DNA of 7,470 nucleotides, taken from positions 1-7,470 of the forward strand of contig JAGGTC010000082.1 in assembly GCA_021163945.1 (NCBI GenBank). Reading direction: 5' to 3'. A model generated the notes under the pieces. The model saw nothing but the letters and a program-made list of their open reading frames with translations. It made no database searches and was not told the origin of the DNA. A program made the position numbers and the translations under genes. This document shows, in pieces, positions 1-6,404 of the stretch (the first letter of the stretch is position 1; every line of letters begins with the position of its first letter). The stretch comes from Deltaproteobacteria bacterium. GTDB taxonomy: Bacteria > Desulfobacterota > Desulfofervidia > Desulfofervidales > DG-60.

Positions 1-844
1 TCTCATATCTATAGTAGCCAACAGCCTTTCTTACCACTGAATAGTTTTTCCTATATGGCCTTGTTCTAGTAAATGTTATCTTTTCTTGTTTACAGAATCT
101 TAGAAGGTGAGCATTTATAAACTCACTGCCATTGTCTGAGTCTATACCTAAAAGTTTAAATGGAAGACGTTCCCTTATGCCCTTTAGTGCCTTAAATGTC
201 CATATTTGAGCCTTATTTTTAACTGCCTCTGTCTCTGTCCAACCTGTGTATACATCGGTAACATCAAGTGTTTGGGCATAATCTCCCCTTGCATTTCCTC
301 CATCATGGCTTACTAGGTCTATTTCCACAAATCCTGGCCTGCCTTCATCCCAATCAGCAAATGTCCTTATAGGTATTTGGTGCTTTAAGAGTGTGCCAGG
401 TTTTGTCCTTGCCCTACCTTTTAACCTCATTTTGGCCTTTTCTTTTGAGGGAAGCCTGTCTATGGTAGAGGCACTTATCTCTAAAATCTTCTCTTTTGTC
501 TCTTTATCCACTATAAGCTCTCTATGTCTCTCAAGTATGGGTACTATCTCCTTAAGATAAGGGGCAAGCCTCTTTCCACAGATACGGCCACAGATTATCC
601 ATATGCCTTTAAGGGCAGTGAAAACCCTATAATCATATATCCTCTTTCTTTTTCTCTTCTTTGTTATAGCCGGTGTCAACTCTACTGCCCAATTTCTTAA
701 TACATATGAGGCATAACACCTGCTGTAGTTAGTAAGCTTAGTAAACTCATCAAGTATCTTCCCTTTCTCCCTTTTCCTTGCCTTCTTATATCTTTTTGCT
801 ATTTCTTTACTAACTGCCTTTTTCTCCTTCATGGTTAACCCCAT
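1..844 (-). CDS. Integrase-type DDE transposase, partial, catalytic E segment missing
   Basis: This gene encodes a DNA-strand-transfer enzyme of the rve integrase fold. The ATG at 844 is preceded by a strong AAGGAGG ribosome site six bases upstream. The visible 281 codons have no stop and run off the left edge; relatives are about 400 residues or more. Residues 1-60 are basic and helix-turn-helix-like, and residues 61-68 are a lysine/arginine run. The catalytic core begins near residue 165 with FADWDEGRPGFVEIDLVSHD (first acidic residue D176), followed by GIDSDNGSEF (second, D237). In the family the third residue lies 35 residues after D237 in a segment of the form N-D-x-C-[FY]-V-E-Q-K-N. Here TRPYRKN runs straight into YSVVRKAVGYYRY, so about nine residues including that glutamate are absent, with the frame kept. 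Identity as a transposase is seen; loss of activity is inferred. Confidence 0.85.
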   Translation of the reverse strand, partial: MGLTMKEKKAVSKEIAKRYKKARKREKGKILDEFTKLTNYSRCYASYVLRNWAVELTPAITKKRKRKRIYDYRVFTALKGIWIICGRICGKRLAPYLKEIVPILERHRELIVDKETKEKILEISASTIDRLPSKEKAKMRLKGRARTKPGTLLKHQIPIRTFADWDEGRPGFVEIDLVSHDGGNARGDYAQTLDVTDVYTGWTETEAVKNKAQIWTFKALKGIRERLPFKLLGIDSDNGSEFINAHLLRFCKQEKITFTRTRPYRKNYSVVRKAVGYYRYE

Positions 845-880
845 AGGCTGCCTCCTTATCTTTTTATAGAAGACAGCCAA

Positions 881-915
881 AATTTCGTATAGATTTTTAA
901 GTGAGGCAATGATTC
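881..915. repeat. IS subterminal direct repeat, copy 1
   Basis: This copy begins AATTTCGTATAGATTTT and ends in GAGGCAATGATTC. It matches the adjacent copy (916-950) almost completely over its first 30 bases, apart from one indel and one or two changes near AAGTGAGG versus AGATGAGG. The copies lie head to tail with a 35-base period between the transposase start and the tetR promoter. Repeated sites of this sort at IS ends usually bind transposase; that role is inferred. Confidence 0.85.
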
Positions 916-950
916 AATTTCGTATAGATTTTAGATGAGGCAATTCGAAA
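916..950. repeat. IS subterminal direct repeat, copy 2
   Basis: This is the second copy of the AATTTCGTATAGATTTT...GAGGCAAT repeat. It also carries ATTTCG (917-922) that pairs with CGAAAT (946-951), giving a short inverted repeat close to the presumed outer end of the element. The tetR -35 hexamer begins only two bases further on, so this copy probably sits at or next to the IS/host junction. Confidence 0.8.
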
Positions 951-952
951 TA

Positions 953-980
953 TTGACAATTTTATTTTTTGTTATAAAAT
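953..980 (+). promoter_or_regulatory. Promoter of the tetR-mqn operon
   Basis: A consensus -35 TTGACA (953-958) is followed by a 16-base AT-rich spacer and a TAAAAT -10 (975-980, five of six matches to TATAAT). The predicted transcript starts near 987, leaving a leader of only about eight bases before the ATG at 995. No Shine-Dalgarno sequence precedes that ATG, so the first gene is probably translated from a nearly leaderless mRNA. The promoter abuts the terminal repeats of the IS on its upstream side. Confidence 0.65.
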
Positions 981-993
981 GACCAGTTGGTCA
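980..993. promoter_or_regulatory. Palindromic operator, probable TetR autoregulatory site
   Basis: TGACCAGTTGGTCA has perfect six-base arms (TGACCA/TGGTCA) around a two-base GT centre. It starts at the last base of the -10 box, covers the predicted transcription start and ends two bases before the start codon of the TetR-family gene. Size, symmetry and position fit a TetR dimer site that blocks RNA polymerase. Binding by this particular regulator is inferred from adjacency. Confidence 0.7.
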
Positions 994-994
994 C

Positions 995-1648
995 ATGAAA
1001 GGGATTGAGCCTAAGAAGACATTTTTGGCACTTCCTTTAGAAAAACAAAAACGCATTATAGAGACTGCTGCAAGTGAGTTTGCTGAAAGGGGATTCAAGG
1101 GGGCAAGCCTAAACTCCATAGTAGAGAAGGTAGGCATTGCCAAAGGCTCTCTATATCAATACTTCCATGATAAACAACACCTTTTCCTCTATGTATTTGA
1201 TTATGGAATAAGGCTGGCAAAGGGTGCATTAAAAGAGATAGAGTCTAAGGAGATATCTATATTTGAGCAGATTAGATATTCTATCTTTGCTGGGTTTAGA
1301 TTCGTCAAAAAACACCCACTTATATACCAAATCTATCTAAAGATCCTCTTTGAGGACAAGGTCCCATTTAGAAAGAAATTGATTGGTACCTTAAGATTTT
1401 ATTCCCACAAATACCTTTTACCTCTTTTAAAAAGGGCTAAGGAGAGGGGGGAAATCCGCCCTGATGTTGATTTGGAGATGGCTGCCTTTATGCTTGATGC
1501 CATGATGGAGAAAATGCTTCAGGCCTATACACTGAGTTACATAGACTCTATAGGCCTTTATAAGGCAGATGATAAAACTATCAATAGGCTTGTAGATGCC
1601 TGGATAGATATATTGAAAAAGGGATTGGCTAATGGAGGCATTGATTAA
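995..1648 (+). CDS. TetR/AcrR-family transcriptional regulator
   Basis: This is a 217-residue protein of normal TetR length. The N-terminal DNA-binding domain spans about residues 15-65: a first helix (EKQKRIIETAASEFAERG), then the helix-turn-helix with SLNSIVEKVGIAKGSLYQYF (38-57), the typical recognition-helix signature. The rest is a helical, variable ligand-binding and dimerisation domain, and no ligand can be read from it. A short lead-in before FLALP is usual in this subfamily, which supports the ATG at 995 even though no ribosome site is present. The gene ends inside mqnE with a 17-base overlap, so it is almost certainly cotranscribed with the menaquinone genes. The palindrome at 980-993 suggests it represses its own operon. 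A repressor role is the usual one for the family and is inferred here. Confidence 0.9.
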   Translation: MKGIEPKKTFLALPLEKQKRIIETAASEFAERGFKGASLNSIVEKVGIAKGSLYQYFHDKQHLFLYVFDYGIRLAKGALKEIESKEISIFEQIRYSIFAGFRFVKKHPLIYQIYLKILFEDKVPFRKKLIGTLRFYSHKYLLPLLKRAKERGEIRPDVDLEMAAFMLDAMMEKMLQAYTLSYIDSIGLYKADDKTINRLVDAWIDILKKGLANGGID

Positions 1649-2720
1649 AGAGGCAGGTCTGGAAGAGATCTATCATAAAGTAAAGGCAGGTAAGCGCCTT
1701 TTAAAAGAGGATGGCATAAGGCTCTATAATGCCCCCCTACTGGCAGTAGGCTACCTTGCAAACATTGTACGTGAGAGGTTGCATGGAAAGAGGGCATACT
1801 ATGTATACAATCAGCATATAAATTATAGCAATATCTGTGTAAATCTGTGTAAATTCTGTGCATTTGGCAGGCCAAAGAACGATAAGAGGGCCTTTGTCCT
1901 CTCCCTAGAAGAGATAGAGAAAAAGATAAGGGAGAGGATAAGAGAGCCCATCCATGAGGTGCACATTGTTGGGGGGCTGAATCCAGACCTACCATTTGAT
2001 TACTACTTAGATATATTGCATTTAGTAAAAAAATTGAGGCCAGATGCCTGTATTAAGGCATATACTGCCGTAGAGATTGCCCATTTTTCAAAGATTACTG
2101 GAAAAAAAGTAGAGGAGGTATTAAAGGAGTTAAAGGGGGCAGGCCTTACTGCCCTACCAGGTGGGGGGGCTGAGGTATTTAGCCCCAGGGTGAGAAAATT
2201 GGTCTGTCCAAAAAAGATATCAGGGGAGAGGTGGTTAGAGATCTCAAAGATTGCCCACAGGTTGGGGATATTTACCAATGCAACGCTTCTTTATGGACAT
2301 GTAGAGACAATAGAGGAGAGGATTGACCACCTTCTGGCATTGAGGGAGGCACAGGATGAGACTGGTGGCTTTATCTGCTTTATACCACTCTCTTTTCACC
2401 CCAAAAATACAAGGCTCTCAAACCTCCCTGGCCCTACCGGAATAGACGACTTAAAGACTATAGCCATCTCCCGCCTTATATTGGATAATATTCCTCACAT
2501 CAAGGCATATTGGATTATGCTTACCCCAAAGCTTGCTCAAATTTCCCTAAATTTTGGGGCAGACGACCTAGATGGTACAGTAATTGAGGAAAAGATTACC
2601 CATATGGCTGGTGCAGCATCTGAGCAATCCCTTACACGGAGTCAATTAGAAGGCCTGATTAAAGAGGCAGGCTATCAACCCACTGAGAGGGATACACTTT
2701 TTAGAGCAGTAAATGCTTGA
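1632..2720 (+). CDS. mqnE: Aminofutalosine synthase (radical SAM)
   Basis: MqnE adds the 5'-deoxyadenosyl radical from SAM to 3-[(1-carboxyvinyl)oxy]benzoate, with loss of CO2, giving 6-amino-6-deoxyfutalosine for menaquinone. The 362 residues are full length for the family. The 4Fe-4S cluster motif CX3CX2C is C69-C73-C76 in NICVNLCKFCAF. Other family features are HIVGGLNPDLPF (111-122), TAVEIAH, LPGGGAEVF (GGGAE at 177-181), YGHVET, FIPLSFHPKNT and the C-terminal DNIPHIKAYW...GADDLDGTVIEEKITH, which favours MqnE over MqnC. The position usually occupied by histidine in GGLHPDL is asparagine here. An AAGGG ribosome site lies about eight bases before the ATG. The gene overlaps tetR by 17 bases and mqnC by 8, implying translational coupling. 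The protein is cytoplasmic and expected to be oxygen-sensitive. Confidence 0.93.
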   Translation: MEALIKEAGLEEIYHKVKAGKRLLKEDGIRLYNAPLLAVGYLANIVRERLHGKRAYYVYNQHINYSNICVNLCKFCAFGRPKNDKRAFVLSLEEIEKKIRERIREPIHEVHIVGGLNPDLPFDYYLDILHLVKKLRPDACIKAYTAVEIAHFSKITGKKVEEVLKELKGAGLTALPGGGAEVFSPRVRKLVCPKKISGERWLEISKIAHRLGIFTNATLLYGHVETIEERIDHLLALREAQDETGGFICFIPLSFHPKNTRLSNLPGPTGIDDLKTIAISRLILDNIPHIKAYWIMLTPKLAQISLNFGADDLDGTVIEEKITHMAGAASEQSLTRSQLEGLIKEAGYQPTERDTLFRAVNA

Positions 2721-3762
2721 CTTAAAGGACAAAATCTTATCGGGTGAGAGGATTAATAGAGAAGAGGCCATCTCCCTATTTAAATGGGATCTGCTTACTC
2801 TGGGACACCTGGCAAACTCTATAAGGCAGAGGATGCATGCAGACCCCGTAGTTACCTATATTGTAGACAGGAATATAAACTATACAAATATCTGTATATC
2901 TGGGTGTAAATTTTGTGCATTTTGGAGGAAAAAGGGGGCAAAGGACGCCTATCTCCTCTCCTTTCAGGAGCTCTCAAAGAAGATAGAAGAGACAATAGCC
3001 CTGGGTGGTATCCAAATCCTCCTTCAGGGGGGATTGCACCCAGACCTTAAGATAGAATTTTATGAGGATATGCTTTCCTATATCAAGGGTCATTACCCCA
3101 TCCATATCCATGGCCTCTCTGCCCCAGAGATTGCCCATATTGCAAAAAATTCAGGGCTTAGTATTGAGGAGACAATACTGCGTTTAAAGAGTGCGGGTCT
3201 GGACTCCATACCAGGAGGTGGGGCAGAGATATTAGTAGATAAGGTAAGGAAGGAGATATCGCCAGGGAAGTGCGATACATCTACTTGGCTTAAGGTTATG
3301 GAGATTGCCCATAAGATGGGTATAAAAACCACAGCTACCATGATGTTTGGACACATTGAGACATATGCAGATAGGGTTGAGCACATGCTAAAGATTAGGG
3401 CACTACAGGATAAGACCCATGGATTTACTGCCTTTATCCCCTGGACATTTCAGCCAAGGAATACTGCCTTAAATCATATAAGGGCAGTAGGGGCGGCAGA
3501 GTACCTAAAGACCCTTGCCATCTCAAGGATTGTCCTGGACAATATCCCAAATATTCAGGCATCTTGGGTTACACAGGGGCCAAAGATTGGGCAGATATCC
3601 CTCTTTTTTGGTGCAAATGATATGGGAAGCCTAATGATAGAGGAAAATGTAGTAGCTGCAACTGGCGTTAGCTTTAGACTAAAAGAGGAGGAGATGAGGT
3701 ATCTTATTGAAGATGCTGGTTTTAGGCCACAGAGAAGGAATATGAGATATGAATGGGTATAA
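2713..3762 (+). CDS. mqnC: Cyclic dehypoxanthinylfutalosine synthase (radical SAM)
   Basis: MqnC uses SAM-generated radical chemistry to cyclise dehypoxanthine futalosine into the spiro compound that MqnD later cleaves. At 349 residues it has family length. The cluster motif is C61-C65-C68 in NICISGCKFCAFW. Diagnostic stretches are LLQGGLHPDLKIEFYED (QGGLHPDL at 105-112), PIHIHGLSAPEIAHIA, LDSIPGGGAEIL (GGGAE at 168-172), TTATMMFGHIET and GFTAFIPWTFQPRNTAL. The IPWTFQP and IHIHG features separate it from MqnE, its immediate upstream paralogue with the same architecture, so the pair probably descends from an old duplication. The start overlaps the mqnE stop by 8 bases and the end overlaps the deaminase gene by 14, fitting a coupled operon. 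Its substrate comes from futalosine via MqnB, which is not in the window. Confidence 0.94.
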   Translation: MLDLKDKILSGERINREEAISLFKWDLLTLGHLANSIRQRMHADPVVTYIVDRNINYTNICISGCKFCAFWRKKGAKDAYLLSFQELSKKIEETIALGGIQILLQGGLHPDLKIEFYEDMLSYIKGHYPIHIHGLSAPEIAHIAKNSGLSIEETILRLKSAGLDSIPGGGAEILVDKVRKEISPGKCDTSTWLKVMEIAHKMGIKTTATMMFGHIETYADRVEHMLKIRALQDKTHGFTAFIPWTFQPRNTALNHIRAVGAAEYLKTLAISRIVLDNIPNIQASWVTQGPKIGQISLFFGANDMGSLMIEENVVAATGVSFRLKEEEMRYLIEDAGFRPQRRNMRYEWV

Positions 3763-4924
3763 GGTCTTTCGTGCAAAATTTATCTACCCTGTAATTAGGC
3801 CACCCATTTGTGATGGGGCAGTTGTTGTAAAGGATGGCAAAATTTTGTCCGTGGATAAATTTAGTGAGATAAAAAAGAAATTTTCGGCAAAGGTAATTGA
3901 CTATGGTGAAAGGGCAATTATGCCTGCCCTCATAAATGTACATACACACTTAGAGCTTTCTTATCTAAAAAAGATCCCAAAACCACAAAAGAACTTCACA
4001 CAATGGCTCTGGCAGGTGGTAAGTGAAAAGCAAAACATAGATCAAGGGAAGAAGACCCTTTTAGAAAAAGAGGCCATTGATGAAATGCTCTCTACTGGCA
4101 CAGGCGTTTTAGGGGATATTAGAAATACCCCGCCCAGTTATCCCTCAGACAAAGATATCTTTATCCTTCCATTTTTAGAATTTCTTGGCTTTAGGGAGGA
4201 ATTGGCCGAACAAAGATGGGGTGTGTGGAGGGATTGCATAAGGGATTTTGTTCAACCAGCACTGCATGCCCCTTATACTGTCCACCCTGATTATATGAAG
4301 AAGGTAAAGGATTTGGCAAGGGCCTATAACAAGAAGGTAAGTATTCATGTGGCTGAAAGTAGAGAGGAAGTAGAATTTCTTATAACAGCAAGAGGGCCCT
4401 TAAGGGAGATATTGATATCTCATGATGCCTGGGATGATAAATTTAGACCACCAAAAAAATCACCTGTGGCCTATTTGGACAGTTTGGGCATCCTTGATAG
4501 AGATACAATCTGTGTACATGCAATTGAGATAAATGATGAAGATATAGAAATATTGAGGAAAAGACAGATAAGTGTCTGCCTTTGTCCTCGAAGTAATTAC
4601 TACTTGGGTCTAAACCAAGCACCTTGGGAGAGATTAAAGAAGGCAGGGATTATACTCTCCTTGGGTACAGATAGCCTGGCAAGCAATGAAGACCTAAATC
4701 TTTTTAGAGAAATGGCCTATCTCTTAGAAAATGCCCCCTTTTCCCCAACAGCATTGATTGAGATGGCTACCCTAAATGGGGCCATTGCCCTAGGGAAAAT
4801 GAATATGGGGATGTTGGCACCTGGGGCCCTTGCAAGGATGATTGCACTGCCTGTCTATGGGGGTGATATAGCTACTTCAATAATAGAAAGTGGTTGTAAA
4901 AGGCAAATAGAGTGGGTTAGATGA
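3749..4924 (+). CDS. mqnX: Aminodeoxyfutalosine deaminase, amidohydrolase family
   Basis: This 391-residue amidohydrolase-superfamily enzyme probably deaminates 6-amino-6-deoxyfutalosine to futalosine, linking MqnE to the later steps. The metal-binding residues expected of the cytosine/adenosine-deaminase branch are all visible: NVHTH (H65, H67), SIHVAESREE (H200, E203), VCVH-type H257 and LGTDS (D308). Also present are HAPYTVHP (173-180) and CPRSNYYLG (279-287). The N-terminal 60 residues form the small beta domain (GAVVVKDGKIL). The ATG at 3749 has an AAGGA ribosome site nine bases upstream; the gene overlaps mqnC by 14 bases and shares ATGA with mqnA. The superfamily also includes chlorohydrolases, SAH deaminases and guanine deaminases. 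The specific substrate is inferred from the neighbouring mqn genes; the fold and catalysis are secure. Confidence 0.85.
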   Translation: MNGYKVFRAKFIYPVIRPPICDGAVVVKDGKILSVDKFSEIKKKFSAKVIDYGERAIMPALINVHTHLELSYLKKIPKPQKNFTQWLWQVVSEKQNIDQGKKTLLEKEAIDEMLSTGTGVLGDIRNTPPSYPSDKDIFILPFLEFLGFREELAEQRWGVWRDCIRDFVQPALHAPYTVHPDYMKKVKDLARAYNKKVSIHVAESREEVEFLITARGPLREILISHDAWDDKFRPPKKSPVAYLDSLGILDRDTICVHAIEINDEDIEILRKRQISVCLCPRSNYYLGLNQAPWERLKKAGIILSLGTDSLASNEDLNLFREMAYLLENAPFSPTALIEMATLNGAIALGKMNMGMLAPGALARMIALPVYGGDIATSIIESGCKRQIEWVR

Positions 4925-5745
4925 GTATAAGTTTAGGTGAATTTCCATTTTTGAATTGTATACCTATCTATTATGCCTTAAAAATGAAGATAATAAAAGG
5001 GCCAGAAGTGAGATTTACAGTAGGGCCACCATCTAGACTCAATCAATTACTCAAAGAGGAAAAGATAGACATTAGCCCTATATCCTCTATAGCATATTTG
5101 GAGCTAGCAAATGATTGCTATATCTTACCCAATCTTTCTATCTCTAGTTATGGCCAAGTAAAGAGTGTAACATTTTTTAGCCATCTGCCATATCATAGAT
5201 TAGACAGTGTCCCAGTACTGTTTACCTCCCAGTCTGCCACCTCTGTTGCCCTGCTTAAGCTTATTCTTAAAAGGTACTTTGGGGTAAATCCCATTTATAT
5301 AAAAGGGGAGCTTAAAGACACAAAAAATGGGAATATTGTAGGTGGATTGGCCATTGGAGATGATGCCCTGCTCCTTAAGGAAAAGGGGATATACCCTTAT
5401 CAGTTGGATTTGGGGGAGATTTGGTACCAACTGACAAAACTGCCATTTGTGTTTGGCATATTTGCCATAAGAGAGAAAATCTTAAATCAATCTTTTGATA
5501 TTTCTAAACAAATCTGGCAATCTCTAATCTCTTCTAAAAATTGGGGATTAAATCACCTTAGACAACTGGCAAGTATGTGTGTAAATAAACTTAATTGGAG
5601 ACCTAAAGATTATATCGACTATTGGTCACATCTAGATTATGATCTAGAGGAGATACACCTAAGAAGCCTACACCTGTTTTTTAAGTATCTGCAGGATGAG
5701 GGTAAAATCCAGGATATGCCCAAGATAAGGATGGCCAACTTTTAA
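4921..5745 (+). CDS. mqnA: Chorismate dehydratase
   Basis: MqnA removes water from chorismate to form 3-[(1-carboxyvinyl)oxy]benzoate, the first committed step of the futalosine pathway and the substrate of MqnE. The 274 residues fit the family, which has a periplasmic-binding-protein-like two-lobe fold but acts in the cytoplasm; no signal peptide is seen. Family signatures are EFPFLNCIPIYYAL (N12 within the FLNC substrate-binding motif), GPPSRLNQLLKEEKIDISPISSIAYL (35-60), SATSVALLKLIL (105-116) and GGLAIGDDALLL. The gene overlaps the deaminase through ATGA (4921-4924), with no clear ribosome site of its own, so translation is probably coupled. The order mqnE-mqnC-mqnX-mqnA places the pathway's first enzyme last among the recognised enzymes. 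Confidence 0.92.
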   Translation: MSISLGEFPFLNCIPIYYALKMKIIKGPEVRFTVGPPSRLNQLLKEEKIDISPISSIAYLELANDCYILPNLSISSYGQVKSVTFFSHLPYHRLDSVPVLFTSQSATSVALLKLILKRYFGVNPIYIKGELKDTKNGNIVGGLAIGDDALLLKEKGIYPYQLDLGEIWYQLTKLPFVFGIFAIREKILNQSFDISKQIWQSLISSKNWGLNHLRQLASMCVNKLNWRPKDYIDYWSHLDYDLEEIHLRSLHLFFKYLQDEGKIQDMPKIRMANF

Positions 5746-5749
5746 AAAT

Positions 5750-5989
5750 ATGCCAGAAGAGACCAAAAGAGATCAGGTTATAGAGCTAAGAAAGAAGGGG
5801 CTTTCTTTTGGACAAATAAGAAAGATATTGGGGATAAAACGACCTGAGATATGTGCAATTTGCAGGGAGGCAGGGCTAAGCAATAGAGAGATCCTAAAAG
5901 AGTTAATGGAATTTAAAAGGGAATTGCAGGAAAGGTTGGCCAAGATTGAAGAAAGGCTAGGGATGATAGAGGAAAAACTAAAAAGGTAA
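5750..5989 (+). CDS. Small HTH/coiled-coil protein of unknown function
   Basis: I do not recognise this 79-residue protein. Residues 8-43 look like a homeodomain-like helix-turn-helix: VIELRKKGLSFGQIRKILGI, then KRPEICAICREAGL, comparable to resolvase/terminase-type HTH motifs. Residues 45-78 are a strongly charged amphipathic helix with leucine, isoleucine and methionine at heptad spacing, likely a dimeric coiled coil. Its only two cysteines form CAIC (35-38). It starts four bases after the mqnA stop, has no convincing ribosome site and is probably translated by reinitiation as the last gene of the operon. It could be a small DNA-binding regulator or a truncated remnant of a larger HTH protein. 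A role in menaquinone synthesis is suggested only by position. Confidence 0.65.
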   Translation: MPEETKRDQVIELRKKGLSFGQIRKILGIKRPEICAICREAGLSNREILKELMEFKRELQERLAKIEERLGMIEEKLKR

Positions 5990-5993
5990 AAAA

Positions 5994-6404
5994 TTAAAGG
6001 TATCCCATTATTTTCTTAACCTTTTTGTTGAGTTTTATCTCAATCTCATACCTTTTTATCTCACCCCTTTTTCTCAATGCCTCATCGTAATTTTCTGGAA
6101 GTATTGAAATGGTATTAATAGAGATATTAAATGGTATATCTATTTCTGGTAATTTTACCTCCAATTCCCTCTCCTTCTGCACCTCCGACCTTTTGATAAT
6201 AAAGCTTCCCATTATCTCTTCTAATATATCATTTTCTTCAATGACCTTTTTTGCCTTGTAGGCCAAATGGTGTGCCCTTGAAATTTGAGAAAGCAAGACA
6301 CCTAGACAGAGGCATACAATAAAAAATGCTACTATGACCTCCATTAGGAGGAAGCCTGATGTATTGTAGACACGCCTGTTGCAGGGTTCAAAACACACTC
6401 CCAC
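5994..6404 (-). CDS. gspI: Type II secretion minor pseudopilin, GspI-like
   Basis: This 136-residue protein has a type IV prepilin signature, G17-FLLMEV, with glutamate at mature position 5 (E22), followed by a hydrophobic helix (VIVAFFIVCLCLGVLL) that anchors it in the inner membrane and packs in the pseudopilus. The prepilin peptidase would cut after G17; the leader carries two arginines (R10, R11). The rest is a small soluble domain typical in size for GspI. The chosen GTG at 6404 has a GGAGAG ribosome site about five bases upstream; a second GTG at 6398 is possible. The gene overlaps the 3' end of the gspH-like gene by 61 bases and is third in the gspG-gspH-gspI order usual for type II secretion. 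The GspI call rests on order and size, since the domain beyond the N-terminus is poorly conserved. It ends four bases from the convergent HTH gene. Confidence 0.72.
   Translation of the reverse strand: MGVCFEPCNRRVYNTSGFLLMEVIVAFFIVCLCLGVLLSQISRAHHLAYKAKKVIEENDILEEIMGSFIIKRSEVQKERELEVKLPEIDIPFNISINTISILPENYDEALRKRGEIKRYEIEIKLNKKVKKIMGYL

Larger units (their letters stand above)
1..950 (-). mobile_element. Partial insertion sequence (rve/DDE integrase-type), 5' end
   Basis: This stretch contains an rve-type DDE transposase gene reading leftwards off the window edge and, between that gene and the tetR promoter, a pair of direct repeats typical of IS termini that bind transposase. The right boundary is inferred: the repeats end near 944-950 and host promoter sequence starts at about 953. 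The left end is outside the window, so the other terminal repeat and any target-site duplication cannot be seen. The transposase resembles the IS481/IS1202-like 'integrase catalytic region' transposases by recalled motif similarity; exact family assignment is uncertain. The element is probably immobile because of the deletion described under the transposase. Confidence 0.75.

Noticed and set aside
1829..1860. Short near-repeats of ATCTGTGTAAAT in mqnE
   Set aside because: They encode the radical SAM cysteine motif NICVNLCKFC; the similarity follows from the spaced cysteine codons.
1645..1995. Open frames on the strand opposite mqnE, mqnC and the deaminase gene
   Set aside because: They lie wholly within well-supported genes, show no family motifs and have no ribosome sites, so they are shadows.
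5622..5631. TTGGTCACAT inside mqnA, identical to half of the tetR operator region
   Set aside because: Only one half-site is present, it lies in coding sequence and lacks the opposing TGACCA arm; a ten-base match in an AT-rich window is plausible by chance.
5631..5648. Repeated TCTAGA motifs in mqnA
   Set aside because: They encode conserved-looking residues (LDYDLEE) in mqnA and have no regulatory context; treated as chance palindromes.
5980..6026. AAAAAGGT/ACCTTTTT as a bidirectional intrinsic terminator
   Set aside because: The stem is eight pairs with only two G-C pairs and a 31-base loop, too weak to list as a terminator.
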